From Desulfitobacterium metallireducens DSM 15288 (GTDB lineage: Bacteria > Bacillota > Desulfitobacteriia > Desulfitobacteriales > Desulfitobacteriaceae), in assembly GCF_000231405.2 (NCBI RefSeq), contig NZ_CP007032.1, positions 2,542,001-2,606,000 on the forward strand: 64,000 nucleotides of DNA, given 5' to 3'. Shown here piece after piece: positions 8,675 through 17,611 of the stretch. A program made the translations under genes and the position numbers. The notes beneath the pieces are model-generated. The model was not told where the DNA came from and did not search any database. It saw nothing but the letters and a program-made list of their open reading frames with translations. How positions within the stretch are numbered: position 1 is the first letter of the stretch; each line of letters starts with the position of its first letter.

Positions 8675-8718
8675 ACAAAAAAGCCAGCTAACGTAAAAAA
8701 CTTTACTTAGCTGGCTTT
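8675..8718 (-). terminator. Strong terminator in the ClC leader
   Basis: 12-bp perfect stem AAAGCCAGCTAA/TTAGCTGGCTTT (8680-8718) followed in minus sense by a T6 tract. It lies between a consensus minus-strand promoter (8777-8805) and the ClC start, so transcripts from that promoter should end here unless the terminator is read through. Confidence 0.85.
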
Positions 8719-8750
8719 CTATTCTATAATAAAAAAAATAAACATAATTA

Positions 8751-8778
8751 TTACATTTTATTCAATTTACATTATAAT
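8751..8778 (+). promoter_or_regulatory. Predicted helD promoter
   Basis: -35 TTACAT (8751-8756), 16-bp spacer, -10 TATAAT (8773-8778), 60 nt upstream of the helD ATG. The -10 overlaps the -10 of an opposing promoter. Confidence 0.55.
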
Positions 8779-8805
8779 TCTAGCATACTTCAACCAAAGA
8801 GTCAA
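8777..8805 (-). promoter_or_regulatory. Predicted minus-strand promoter facing the ClC leader
   Basis: TTGACT (8800-8805), 17-bp spacer, TAGAAT (8777-8782). It points towards the terminator at 8675-8718 and the ClC gene. Confidence 0.6.
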
Positions 8806-8838
8806 GGCTAAAAACAACTTTTTTGGAGGTCAAGAGAT

Positions 8839-11103
8839 ATGAAAGAAAATCAAGCAGAATTCCAAGAAGAAGTCACATACCTCAACGAGACCGTGAATTT
8901 TATCCAAAACGAACTACACTCAAAGGAAGCTGCCCTCTCCCAAAAAAAGAACGATCTCATTGCCTCACGAAAAGACATGTGGGATGACACTGTTCATATG
9001 CCACAAGATATTGAAGACCTAATCGATATTTATAAGTATATTTCGGAAATAAATTCAGTAACCACCGACTATGCCAATGTTCACAAGAGCTTGAACCAAT
9101 ATAAAAAGGCGCTCGAAGCGCCTTATTTCGCCAGAATCGATATTCTTGAAGAAGGTTTTCCGGAGGTAGACAAAATTTATATCGGGCTAATGAATATCAT
9201 GGACAAAGAAACCTTAGGCGTTTATGTGTATGATTGGCGCGCACCACTATCCGGTCTATTTTATCGATATGAATTAGGCCCCGGTTCCTACTCAGCCCCA
9301 TTGGGAACGATTCAATGCGAGATCTCCCGGAAAAGACAGTTCAAAATTCTCAATTCCCAATTAAAATACTTCTTCGACTGCAGCCTTGCGATTAGCGATG
9401 CAGTATTGCAAGAAGTATTAAGCCGAAACTCTTCTCCCCAGATGAGAAGTATCGTTGAAACCATTCAACGAGAACAGGACCTGATCATTCGTGATGTTGA
9501 GACCGAACTGCTCATTGTTCAAGGTTCAGCGGGGAGCGGTAAGACATCAATTGCCTTACACCGAATTGCTTTCCTTCTTTATCATGGACTAAGCTCAGGC
9601 TTAAACTCCTCAAACTTTTTGATCCTTTCCCCCAATGATATTTTGAATCAATATATTTCAACGGTTTTACCGGAACTAGGGGAAGAAAACGTCCAACAGA
9701 CCACCTTCGATTCCATTGCTTTTAAACTTTTTCCGGGAGAACTTAAACCCGAAGGACGCAGCGATCAGCTCGAGAAACTAATTTCTTTGCCAGAGGGTCC
9801 AGAAAAATCCCTAAAAAGGGAGAGCATTGAGTTCAAAGGCTCCCATACGTTCGTGCAAATTCTTGATCGGTATATCGATTATTATGCTAAGCGAATCGTC
9901 CCCTTTCAAGATGTATACTTTAACGGGGTATTTCTAGCCACTCGGCAACAGCTCAAAAATCGCTTTCTGAAAAACGAGATCGATATACCAATGGCCAAGC
10001 AACTAAAAAAAATTGAAAAGGTAATTTTAGATAAAGTTCACCCCTTACAAAAGGAAAGACTAAAGAAAATTGAACAAATCGTCCAACAATGCGAGGGCCA
10101 CGAGTTAGAAGTCAAACCTTTTAGCCGTTTACTTTCGCTGAAAGAAGGGAAGAAATTTCTAGACTCGATACAGACTTTTACTCAAGTCGACTGTTTTAAG
10201 ATGTACCAAACCCTTTTTACTGATAAGAATCTCTTTCTTAAACTATCTCAAGGTTTAGAACTGCCTCAAAACATCGAGGAGATCTTATCAACAACGGACC
10301 ATACTTTAAAGCAAGGACAGATCGGTTATGAAGACTGTGCACCCCTACTCTATTTAACCCTTAAGGTAGAGGGTAGTCATCCCTTATCAGAAATCAAACA
10401 CGTTATTATCGATGAAGCCCAGGATTATTACCCCATCCATTATGAAGTATTTAAACACTTGTTTAACAAAGCCAGTTTCACCTTGTTAGGTGACATTAAT
10501 CAGACGATTGAAAAGAACACCGGAATTTCTCTGTATGATGATGTTATTAACATTCTAAATAAGAAGAAGTCTTTAAAGCTCTTTCTAACGAAAAGTTATC
10601 GTTCTTCCTATGAAGTCAACGAATTCACTCAAAAGATCTTAGGTCCAGTTAAAAATTCTTCATCCTTCGAACGACATGAAGCAGAGCCACAAATCGTCTG
10701 GGCAGACAACTTCGCTTCACTCACTCAACAAATGGCCCAGGCCATCGACGCATACTTGGACCAGGGCTATGAATCCATAGGAATTGTATGTAAATCTCAG
10801 CAAGATGCCACAACAATCTATTATCAGTTATTGAAACACACAAAGGTTAATCTTAATCTAGTTACCACCTGCGACACAACCTTAAACAAGGGGGTAAGCA
10901 TTCTATCGGCTTATATGGCTAAGGGGTTGGAATTTGATGCCGTGCTTGTCTATCAGGCTTCGGCCGAGAAGTATTCCAGCGAGTTCGACCGTAAATTGCT
11001 GTATGTCGCCTGCACTCGTGCCTTACATCGGCTTTCTCTTTATTATACGGGGGAATTAAGTGGCTTTTTAAAATTCAGCAATACGAAAAAAAGTGGAAAT
11101 TGA
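8839..11103 (+). CDS. helD: HelD-type RNA polymerase-recycling ATPase (UvrD/Rep-like)
   Basis: A 754-aa superfamily-1 helicase-like protein. HelD in Bacillus binds stalled RNA polymerase and helps release it from nucleic acid. The N-terminus (residues 1-70) is a charged antiparallel coiled-coil region, as in HelD, followed by YVYDWRAPLSGLFYRYELG. The P-loop is VQGSAGSGKTSIALHRIAFL at about residue 227, Walker B is HVIIDEAQDYYP near 520, and the C-terminal motifs SYRSSYE and LYVACTRALHRL are present. Length fits HelD (about 770 aa) rather than UvrD/PcrA (about 730 aa). A ribosome site GGAGGTC precedes the ATG. Residues 11104-11355 downstream hold only a weak 6-bp hairpin (11102-11122). Confidence 0.85.
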   Translation: MKENQAEFQEEVTYLNETVNFIQNELHSKEAALSQKKNDLIASRKDMWDDTVHMPQDIEDLIDIYKYISEINSVTTDYANVHKSLNQYKKALEAPYFARIDILEEGFPEVDKIYIGLMNIMDKETLGVYVYDWRAPLSGLFYRYELGPGSYSAPLGTIQCEISRKRQFKILNSQLKYFFDCSLAISDAVLQEVLSRNSSPQMRSIVETIQREQDLIIRDVETELLIVQGSAGSGKTSIALHRIAFLLYHGLSSGLNSSNFLILSPNDILNQYISTVLPELGEENVQQTTFDSIAFKLFPGELKPEGRSDQLEKLISLPEGPEKSLKRESIEFKGSHTFVQILDRYIDYYAKRIVPFQDVYFNGVFLATRQQLKNRFLKNEIDIPMAKQLKKIEKVILDKVHPLQKERLKKIEQIVQQCEGHELEVKPFSRLLSLKEGKKFLDSIQTFTQVDCFKMYQTLFTDKNLFLKLSQGLELPQNIEEILSTTDHTLKQGQIGYEDCAPLLYLTLKVEGSHPLSEIKHVIIDEAQDYYPIHYEVFKHLFNKASFTLLGDINQTIEKNTGISLYDDVINILNKKKSLKLFLTKSYRSSYEVNEFTQKILGPVKNSSSFERHEAEPQIVWADNFASLTQQMAQAIDAYLDQGYESIGIVCKSQQDATTIYYQLLKHTKVNLNLVTTCDTTLNKGVSILSAYMAKGLEFDAVLVYQASAEKYSSEFDRKLLYVACTRALHRLSLYYTGELSGFLKFSNTKKSGN

Positions 11104-11355
11104 ACTCCTTAAATTAGAGTTCACACGCAAGGCTTTAAAAGCTGTTTAATCTTTTTTTGCTTTTGCTTTAATTATTGGTCTTAATTGTTAACTTTGGCAT
11201 GGGCTACATCTATCATAAAGGAGCAATCTCAATTTTTAACATTATGGAACATTTCTTGTGACCAATAATCTTTAAAACTTCTGTAAGAGATTTAATTTTA
11301 TCTATAAAAAAGAAATAAAGATAAGCGTTAAACTTATCCATATTTCATCTTTAGG

Positions 11356-13260
11356 TTAAATCGAAACCTGATTATCAAGCCAGAGGTCTTGTCCTACATC
11401 TTCATTGTAACCCCTTAATGCCCAAATTTTCGTCCCATCTGTAAGCATAGTAAACTCAAGAACCGAAGCTACTTTACCGTCATTAGTGAAATATCCTTCT
11501 AATGTAACTATATATCCTGATGAATTTGCGGATTCTCCTGGGAACGGCTTAACCTTAACTATTTTAGGATTGGATTCACCATATATATTTGCTACCTTTT
11601 GGCTGATAATATCAACTTGCTTATACATCACAGATATTTTTCCCTGAAATGGAATTTCATATTTTGTCCCATTCTCATCTTGATAAACAACTTTTATTAT
11701 ACCTTGCTCGTTAAGGTCAACATTCGCATGAGTGCCTAATTTAAATACGCCAGGGCTATTCGGCTTGCCCATCGAATCCCAATGTTCAGGGCTATTTGGG
11801 TTGTCTATTGTCTCCCAATGTTTATCGCTATACAATTTATCAAGAGAAGGGTATTCTCCATTTAAAAAGTCGTAAAATTTGCCACTAGTCCCTACTATTC
11901 CTAGAACCTTCCCTTTAGGAAGAAAAGCTTTATCCTTTCCTTCGTCATTCTCTATGATAAAGGAAACCGAGTAACTTCTAAAAGTATCCGTTTCTCCGAA
12001 CGGAGAATGCCACCCATATCCATTAGTAGAACCCAAACTAGACACCTTATCAATATTTAAACTCCAACCCTCATTACTTATCAATTTGTTAGATTCAATT
12101 TTTGCGGTTTGGGAATTACTTTCGAGAATATTACTCGTCACTGAAGCCTTAGTTCCATCAATAGATGAAGTATTCGCTTTCGCGTTCGACAAAGTCACAA
12201 ATGCCAGAACGATTACTACGCCTATTACTAAAAGTGACCATTTTATTGGGGTTTTATGAATACTTTTTATCATTGCGATTCTCCTCCTTATTTGGGATTG
12301 TGTCCCCGACAGACTTGCAAGACTAGTAATCCTGGAACTATTTGAGTTCTTTTCTAACAATGTAATCAGCGTGTAAGCATAGTTCTTTGCATTATTTCTT
12401 CCAAGGCGTTCTAAGGTAAGTGCGTCGCAAGCCATTTCTTGATCTTCCCTTAATCTTAAAAAAGCATACCAGACTAGAGGGTTGAACCAATGTAGAAATA
12501 ATAACCCTTGTGTAATCCAGTTAATCCAAAGGTCATTTCGTTTAAAATGTAACAACTCGTGCAAAAAAACATGTGAAAGCTGTTCGAAATTAAATTCCTC
12601 CAAAACGCCAACAGGTATTAAGAGCTGAGGATGGAATATCCCATATAAGGATGGGCTTGTTACATGCTCTGTTTGTATTAAAGGAATCTCTTTTTTGATA
12701 TTGAGGTTCTCTTTTGCTTCTTCAAAGGCAGTTATCAATTTCATATCGACCACAGTTTGACCCTGTATTTTCAGAGCAAACCTTCTATTAACTCCTATAG
12801 TAATCGCCATGAAACTGACAATACCCACCATCCATATAAAGAATAATATTCTATGTATTAAGGGAGAGATGGCATTTGATTCTTTTGCACTTGGAAGTAA
12901 GCTCTGGCTTTGGGCAGAACTAATTGGCTCTGGGGAATTAGCCACTACTTCACTCGAAATTCCATTAACCATGTTATTAGATATTAGAGAGTTTCCCACA
13001 TCTTTAACGATAATCGATGTATGTTGTTTACCTGGGTTTATGAGATTGTATAGGCTTAAAGAGCTTTGGGGAGTCCACGGTAATATCAGACTGATTATCA
13101 CAACTGACCACAATAAATAATGTAAACGTGCTCCGATTTTGCTTTTAAAAACAAACTTAATTACTAAGAGAAGAACGGTTAAGACACTTGCTTTAGCTGA
13201 CGTGCTCCAGACCCAATTAAATAGATTAAGATAATTTAAATGCGGAAATTGCACTGTCAT
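11356..13260 (-). CDS. BlaR1/MecR1-like M56 membrane metallopeptidase with unusual C-terminal sensor
   Basis: Membrane signal transducer of 634 aa. Residues 20-70 and 135-155 contain membrane helices. The M56 zinc peptidase core has FLHELLHFKRND (HExxH) near residue 235, followed by FLHWFNPLVWYAFLRLREDQE, which is strongly BlaR1-like. In BlaR1 systems, sensing outside the cell activates this protease and leads to cleavage of the BlaI repressor. After a further helix (SLLVIGVVIVLAFVTLSNAK) the outer domain of about 280 residues shows no penicillin-binding SxxK/SxN/KTG pattern. It includes a 12-residue tandem repeat (HWETIDNPNSPE / HWDSMGKPNSPG). The gene overlaps blaI by 4 bp (ATGA). The signal is unknown. 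Confidence 0.88.
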   Translation of the reverse strand: MTVQFPHLNYLNLFNWVWSTSAKASVLTVLLLVIKFVFKSKIGARLHYLLWSVVIISLILPWTPQSSLSLYNLINPGKQHTSIIVKDVGNSLISNNMVNGISSEVVANSPEPISSAQSQSLLPSAKESNAISPLIHRILFFIWMVGIVSFMAITIGVNRRFALKIQGQTVVDMKLITAFEEAKENLNIKKEIPLIQTEHVTSPSLYGIFHPQLLIPVGVLEEFNFEQLSHVFLHELLHFKRNDLWINWITQGLLFLHWFNPLVWYAFLRLREDQEMACDALTLERLGRNNAKNYAYTLITLLEKNSNSSRITSLASLSGTQSQIRRRIAMIKSIHKTPIKWSLLVIGVVIVLAFVTLSNAKANTSSIDGTKASVTSNILESNSQTAKIESNKLISNEGWSLNIDKVSSLGSTNGYGWHSPFGETDTFRSYSVSFIIENDEGKDKAFLPKGKVLGIVGTSGKFYDFLNGEYPSLDKLYSDKHWETIDNPNSPEHWDSMGKPNSPGVFKLGTHANVDLNEQGIIKVVYQDENGTKYEIPFQGKISVMYKQVDIISQKVANIYGESNPKIVKVKPFPGESANSSGYIVTLEGYFTNDGKVASVLEFTMLTDGTKIWALRGYNEDVGQDLWLDNQVSI

Positions 13261-13634
13261 TCATTCCTTTCATCAAGAATTCGTTTAAGTTCCTCGATTT
13301 CTTCCCGAGAAAGCTTTTCCTCCTGAAGAAAGGTCACGAGCATGGGTTTTAATGCTCCACCAAATACGCGTGTAAGAAAGGATTTGCTTTCAGCTTTTAT
13401 ACATTCTTCTTCGGCTATAAGAGGATAGTATAAGTAATTTCGACCATCCTCCTTATGACCAAGCGCGCCTTTTTTTACGAGTCTCCCTATTAACGTTTTA
13501 ATCGTATTGGGCTTCCATTCGTTATGTTCTCCCAAAGACTTTACAATTTCATTGGCGGTAAAAGGAGCGTTTATAGACCAACAAATTTTCATAACTTCCC
13601 ATTCCGCATCAGATATATTAGGTTTTTCCAACAC
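13257..13634 (-). CDS. BlaI/MecI-family transcriptional repressor
   Basis: Winged-helix repressor of 125 aa. The N-terminal half (ISDAEWEVMKICWS, then TANEIVKSLGEHNEWKPNTI and KTLIGRLVKKGALGHKEDG) is the BlaI DNA-binding domain. The C-terminal part is the helical dimerisation tail. The proteolysis site in BlaI/MecI lies in this region; here the matching stretch is within the acidic segment near residues 95-105, but I cannot define it. It is the first gene of a two-gene operon with the M56 protease and is preceded by two dyad operators, so autorepression released by the partner is likely. No beta-lactamase or other obvious target gene is adjacent. Confidence 0.93.
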   Translation of the reverse strand: MLEKPNISDAEWEVMKICWSINAPFTANEIVKSLGEHNEWKPNTIKTLIGRLVKKGALGHKEDGRNYLYYPLIAEEECIKAESKSFLTRVFGGALKPMLVTFLQEEKLSREEIEELKRILDERNE

Positions 13635-13656
13635 AATACACCCCCTTACTTTTCGT

Positions 13657-13710
13657 TTACACTTGTAGTTATTTTTAGTTAATTATTACACTTGTAATCA
13701 ATCTTGTCAA
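13657..13710 (-). promoter_or_regulatory. blaI promoter with two BlaI-type dyad operators
   Basis: -35 TTGACA (13705-13710) and -10-like TAATAAT (13682-13688). Two near-identical dyads containing TTACAcTTGTAA (13685-13698) and TTACAcTTGTAG (13657-13669) lie 28 bp apart. The first overlaps the spacer and -10, the second is just downstream. This matches the usual twin-operator arrangement of BlaI/MecI. Confidence 0.82.
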
Positions 13711-13918
13711 CTTTAGCTGACTTTATTTTAATAAAATCGACCATGGATTTATGTACTATTTGCAAATTTTATTCACTTTCTCATTATTAATTTTGTCTAG
13801 ACATTTGATAGATTGATTTAAAAGCAGAAAGGTTCCCTTATATTTTCAAAATCAATTAATTTTAATTCGGCAATATATTCCTTCCTAGAATAAAAATAAT
13901 AGGTTGTCTAAACAAATA

Positions 13919-13942
13919 AGCTTGGACTATTAAGACCAAGCT
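13919..13942. repeat. Small hairpin in the blaI/ppdK intergenic region
   Basis: AGCTTGG/CCAAGCT (13919-13942) flanked by short T runs. The remaining A+T-rich bases from 13711 to 14050 contain no gene that I can support. Confidence 0.4.
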
Positions 13943-14048
13943 CTTTAAATGACTTTAGATTTTACTTCTTCAAAAGATTGGAAACCCCTTCAATTGATCC
14001 TGCAAGTTCGCATTAAAAATATTCACAAAAGCAAATCTTAATAAGAAT

Positions 14049-14090
14049 AAGGGTATTGGAACCTAAAATCAATTAAGTTCCAATACCCGT
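14049..14090 (-). terminator. Hairpin after ppdK
   Basis: 12-bp stem GGGTATTGGAAC/GTTCCAATACCC (14051-14088). A T tract follows better on the plus strand (TTTTAT) than in minus sense (TTATTCTT), but the only adjacent gene is ppdK on the minus strand. Confidence 0.6.
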
Positions 14091-14142
14091 TTTATCCCAA
14101 TTACAGGTTACGCATTGGTATTTGTTACGTTTATGATTGGCC

Positions 14143-16782
14143 CTAGTTGTTAACCTTAGCCTGTGCTGCTGCTAAACGAGCAAGGGGCACACGGAACGGG
14201 GAGCAAGAGACATAATTGAGTCCTAACAGATGGCAGAACTCAATGGAAGACGGTTCGCCGCCATGTTCACCACAGATTCCAAGCTCAATGTCTGGATTAG
14301 CTTCGCGTCCAAGTTGGACGGCCATTTTCATCAATTTTCCTACGCCGTCACGATCGAGCACGGCAAAGGGGTTCTGAGCCAAGATCTTTTGATCGAGGTA
14401 AGCAGGAAGGAACTTCCCTTCAGCATCATCACGAGAGAAGCCTAAGGTTGTTTGCGTAAGGTCATTCGTTCCGAAGGAGAAGAAGTCTGCAACCTTACCG
14501 ATTTCATCTGCAGTCAAAGCAGCACGTGGAACTTCGATCATCGTCCCGACCTTATAGGCAAAATTAACACCTTGCTCTTGCATAACGTCTGCTGCCGTAT
14601 CTTCGGTAAGTTTACGCAGGGATTCTAATTCTTTAACATGAATAACAAGCGGAATCATAACTTCCGGATGGATTTCAAATCCTTCTTTAACTAAACGAGC
14701 TGATGCTTGGAAGATAGCCCGAGCTTGCATCGCATAGATTTCAGGGAAGGTGACGCCTAGACGACAACCCCGGTGTCCGAGCATCGGATTCAACTCATCA
14801 AGTGCGCGAACTTTTCTTAAGAGTGCTTCTTTCTCTTGGAGTTCGGCTGGATTTGCACCCGTTAATTTGAGTTTGGTGACCTCTACAACAAGGTCTTCAA
14901 CATCAGGGAGGAATTCATGAAGCGGTGGGTCAAGTAAACGAATAATAACGGGCAGGCCTGCCATCGCTTTGAGGATTCCATAGAAGTCTTCTTCCTGCAT
15001 GGGTAAAAGTTTAGCGAGTGCAATTTCACGTTCCTCAAGGTTTTGAGAGAGAATCATTTCTTGAACAATCGGAATCCGAGCGGGATCCATAAACATATGT
15101 TCTGTCCGGCAAAGCCCAATCCCTTGAGCGCCAAAGTCACGTGCCTTTTGTGCATCCTTCGGGTTGTCCGCATTGGCTAGCACACGTAAACTCCGAACTT
15201 CATCCGCCCAAACGAGTAACTGCTTAAATTCCTCACTCAGTTCCGGATCAATCATCGGGACAGCACCTTTAATTACACGTCCTGTAGCCCCATCGATCGA
15301 GAGCACTGTTCCTTCAGTATAAACTACGCCATCAATCGTAACCGTATGCTCCGCATAATCGATCTTTAAAGCTTCACAACCACAAACCGCAGGTTTCCCC
15401 ATATGGCGGGCAACAACAGCAGCATGACTTGTCATTCCACCCCGGCTGGTTAAAATTCCTTGGGCAGCAAGAATACCATGAATATCATCGGGAGTTGTTT
15501 CCGTCCGCAACAAAATAACCTTTTCGCCATTTTTGCCAAGACGTTCAGCTTCATCCGCATCAAAGACAATTTTACCCGAGGCAGCTCCTGGCGAGGCAGG
15601 TAAGCCTTTGGCGAGAACTTCAAGTTTTGCTTGGGTGTCCATCCGACGGTGTAAAAGTTGATCCAGTTGTCCGGGTTCAATTCGCGTAATGGCTTCTTCT
15701 TTGGAGATTACCCCTTCACGGCAGAGTTCTACTGCCACACGAATCGCAGCTGCAGCTGTCCGTTTCCCGTTCCGAGTTTGTAGGAAATAGAGACGCCCCT
15801 TCTCAATCGTAAATTCGATATCTTGCATATCCCGATAATGAGCTTCGAGACGTGATGAAATCTCGACAAATTGATCGTAGATCGCTTTATTCTCTTGTTC
15901 AAGGGACTTAATCGGCTGTGGAGTACGAATTCCAGCAACGACATCTTCCCCTTGAGCGTTCATCAGATATTCACCGTAAAGTGCTTTTTCTCCTGTGGAA
16001 GGACTCCGTGTAAAGGCCACCCCTGTGCCGGAATCATTGCCCATATTTCCGAAAACCATGGACTGAACATTGACAGCTGTTCCGATATCATCTGGAATGC
16101 TGTTGATTTTCCGATACACAATAGCTCGATCATTATTCCACGAGCGAAAAACGGCAAGGACCGCTTGTTCCAACTGTTTCATCGGCTCTTGAGGGAAAGG
16201 ATTACCCGTTTCCTTCTGAATTAATTTTTTATACTCTTCTACAACTGACTTTAAGCTAGCGGTGGAAAGCTCTGAATCATAGGTTACACCTTGTTTTGAT
16301 TTTGCATCATCCAAAATTCTCTCAAAGAGATGATGTTCAATTTCGAGAACCACATTTCCAAACATTTGGATAAAACGACGATAGCTATCATAAGCAAAGC
16401 GTTCATTTTGGGTGGAATCCGCCAGTCCTTGAACGGTTTGATCATTCAAACCCAGATTAAGAATCGTATCCATCATCCCTGGCATGGAGAATTTAGCTCC
16501 CGAACGAACGGAAACGAGAAGCGGATTTTTTTGATCCCCAAACAACTTTCCTGTAGATGCTTCAATATCTTTTAACGAGGGGGTAATTTGTTCCCAAAGT
16601 CCTGCTGGGAATTGAGCGCCTACGGTGTAGTATTCGTTACAAGCTTCCGTAGTAATCGTAAACCCTGGAGGAACTGGCAACCCAATATTGGTCATTTCAG
16701 CCAAGTTTGCTCCTTTTCCCCCCAACAAATCGCGCATAGAGGCTTTTCCTTCACGAAATAAGTACACATACTTCTTAAACAT
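14143..16782 (-). CDS. ppdK: Pyruvate, phosphate dikinase
   Basis: Interconverts pyruvate, ATP and Pi with PEP, AMP and PPi; in anaerobes it may serve gluconeogenesis or PPi-linked glycolysis. The 879 aa fit the family. Visible parts are the N-terminal ATP-grasp domain (GGKGANLAEMTNIGLPVPPG near residue 23), the central phosphohistidine loop GGMTSHAAVVARHMGKPAVCG near 455 (His catalytic, neighbouring Thr the regulatory site), and the C-terminal PEP-binding barrel with LCRTEHMF, GHRGCRLG, GTMIEVPRAAL, FSFGTNDLTQTT and GICGEHGGEP. The start ATG lies inside the end of the upstream regulator gene (8-bp overlap), so the two are translationally coupled. Confidence 0.98.
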   Translation of the reverse strand: MFKKYVYLFREGKASMRDLLGGKGANLAEMTNIGLPVPPGFTITTEACNEYYTVGAQFPAGLWEQITPSLKDIEASTGKLFGDQKNPLLVSVRSGAKFSMPGMMDTILNLGLNDQTVQGLADSTQNERFAYDSYRRFIQMFGNVVLEIEHHLFERILDDAKSKQGVTYDSELSTASLKSVVEEYKKLIQKETGNPFPQEPMKQLEQAVLAVFRSWNNDRAIVYRKINSIPDDIGTAVNVQSMVFGNMGNDSGTGVAFTRSPSTGEKALYGEYLMNAQGEDVVAGIRTPQPIKSLEQENKAIYDQFVEISSRLEAHYRDMQDIEFTIEKGRLYFLQTRNGKRTAAAAIRVAVELCREGVISKEEAITRIEPGQLDQLLHRRMDTQAKLEVLAKGLPASPGAASGKIVFDADEAERLGKNGEKVILLRTETTPDDIHGILAAQGILTSRGGMTSHAAVVARHMGKPAVCGCEALKIDYAEHTVTIDGVVYTEGTVLSIDGATGRVIKGAVPMIDPELSEEFKQLLVWADEVRSLRVLANADNPKDAQKARDFGAQGIGLCRTEHMFMDPARIPIVQEMILSQNLEEREIALAKLLPMQEEDFYGILKAMAGLPVIIRLLDPPLHEFLPDVEDLVVEVTKLKLTGANPAELQEKEALLRKVRALDELNPMLGHRGCRLGVTFPEIYAMQARAIFQASARLVKEGFEIHPEVMIPLVIHVKELESLRKLTEDTAADVMQEQGVNFAYKVGTMIEVPRAALTADEIGKVADFFSFGTNDLTQTTLGFSRDDAEGKFLPAYLDQKILAQNPFAVLDRDGVGKLMKMAVQLGREANPDIELGICGEHGGEPSSIEFCHLLGLNYVSCSPFRVPLARLAAAQAKVNN

Positions 16783-17596
16783 TTCGCTCCCCCTTATATA
16801 ATATTTCTAAAATTAAGGCTGCTGTTTCTTCAACAGCTTTTCCTGTGGCATCAAGAATTGGGCATCCTACCTTACGCATAATTCCACGAGCATATTCTAA
16901 TTCTTCCATGATACGTTCTAGACTGGCATAATCCGCAGAAGCACCCAGCCCCAAGGTTCTTAAACGGGCCGTTCTAATCTCATTTAAATGGTCTGGCCTT
17001 AACGTCAGCCCAACGACTTTTCGTGGAGAAACCTCGAATAACTCCTGTGGCGGTGCAACTTCAGGGACGAGAGGAATATTAGCGGCCTTAATTCCCTTAT
17101 GTGCTAAGTACATACTCAGCGGAGTTTTTGAGGTTCGAGAGACTCCAATGAGCACCACATCAGCAAAGAGTACGCCGCGTGGATCTTTCCCATCGTCATA
17201 TTTAACCGCGAACTCAATCGCTTCAACTTTACGGAAATACGTTTCGTCTAAACGATGCGTAATGTTCGGAATATTGCTAGGTTCTAAGCCCGTTTCTTCA
17301 GATAATAGCTTCATAAGTGGGCCGAGAATATCCACTGTTCTTAATCCTTTTTCAGTGGCCTTCACTTCAAGATAATGTCGCAAATTGTTCAAAACCAAAG
17401 TATAGGCTAAAATCGCGTTATCTTGGACCGCTTCATCTAAAATTTCATCGATATGAGCTTCATCCCGTACATGGGGCACCATCCGAATCCTCGTTCGGAC
17501 TCCGCTAAACTGTGCTGCAGAGGCTCGGCTCACAAACTCTGCCGTTTCTCCTAAAGCATCCGAGATTACATAAATCACGGGTATTTCTCTTGTCAC
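16775..17596 (-). CDS. ppsR: PPDK regulatory protein (kinase/pyrophosphorylase, DUF299)
   Basis: Bifunctional regulator of 273 aa that inactivates PPDK by ADP-dependent phosphorylation of the threonine beside the catalytic histidine and reactivates it by Pi-dependent dephosphorylation. The family hallmarks are the start IPVIYVISDALGETAEFVSRA and the P-loop-like GVSRTSKTPLSMYLAHKG near residue 150. Start GTG at 17596 follows GGAGGTGC. It sits directly between ccpN and ppdK. In Bacillus, the ccpN-yqfL pair is conserved although ppdK is absent there; here the probable target enzyme is the overlapping next gene. Confidence 0.96.
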   Translation of the reverse strand: MTREIPVIYVISDALGETAEFVSRASAAQFSGVRTRIRMVPHVRDEAHIDEILDEAVQDNAILAYTLVLNNLRHYLEVKATEKGLRTVDILGPLMKLLSEETGLEPSNIPNITHRLDETYFRKVEAIEFAVKYDDGKDPRGVLFADVVLIGVSRTSKTPLSMYLAHKGIKAANIPLVPEVAPPQELFEVSPRKVVGLTLRPDHLNEIRTARLRTLGLGASADYASLERIMEELEYARGIMRKVGCPILDATGKAVEETAALILEILYKGERNV

Positions 17597-17611
17597 TCGA
17601 GCACCTCCACA

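Noticed and set aside
8551-8676. Possible fluoride riboswitch or longer N-terminus for the ClC gene
   Set aside because: The crcB/fluoride aptamer core is not present, and the extension starts at a terminator stem without a ribosome site.
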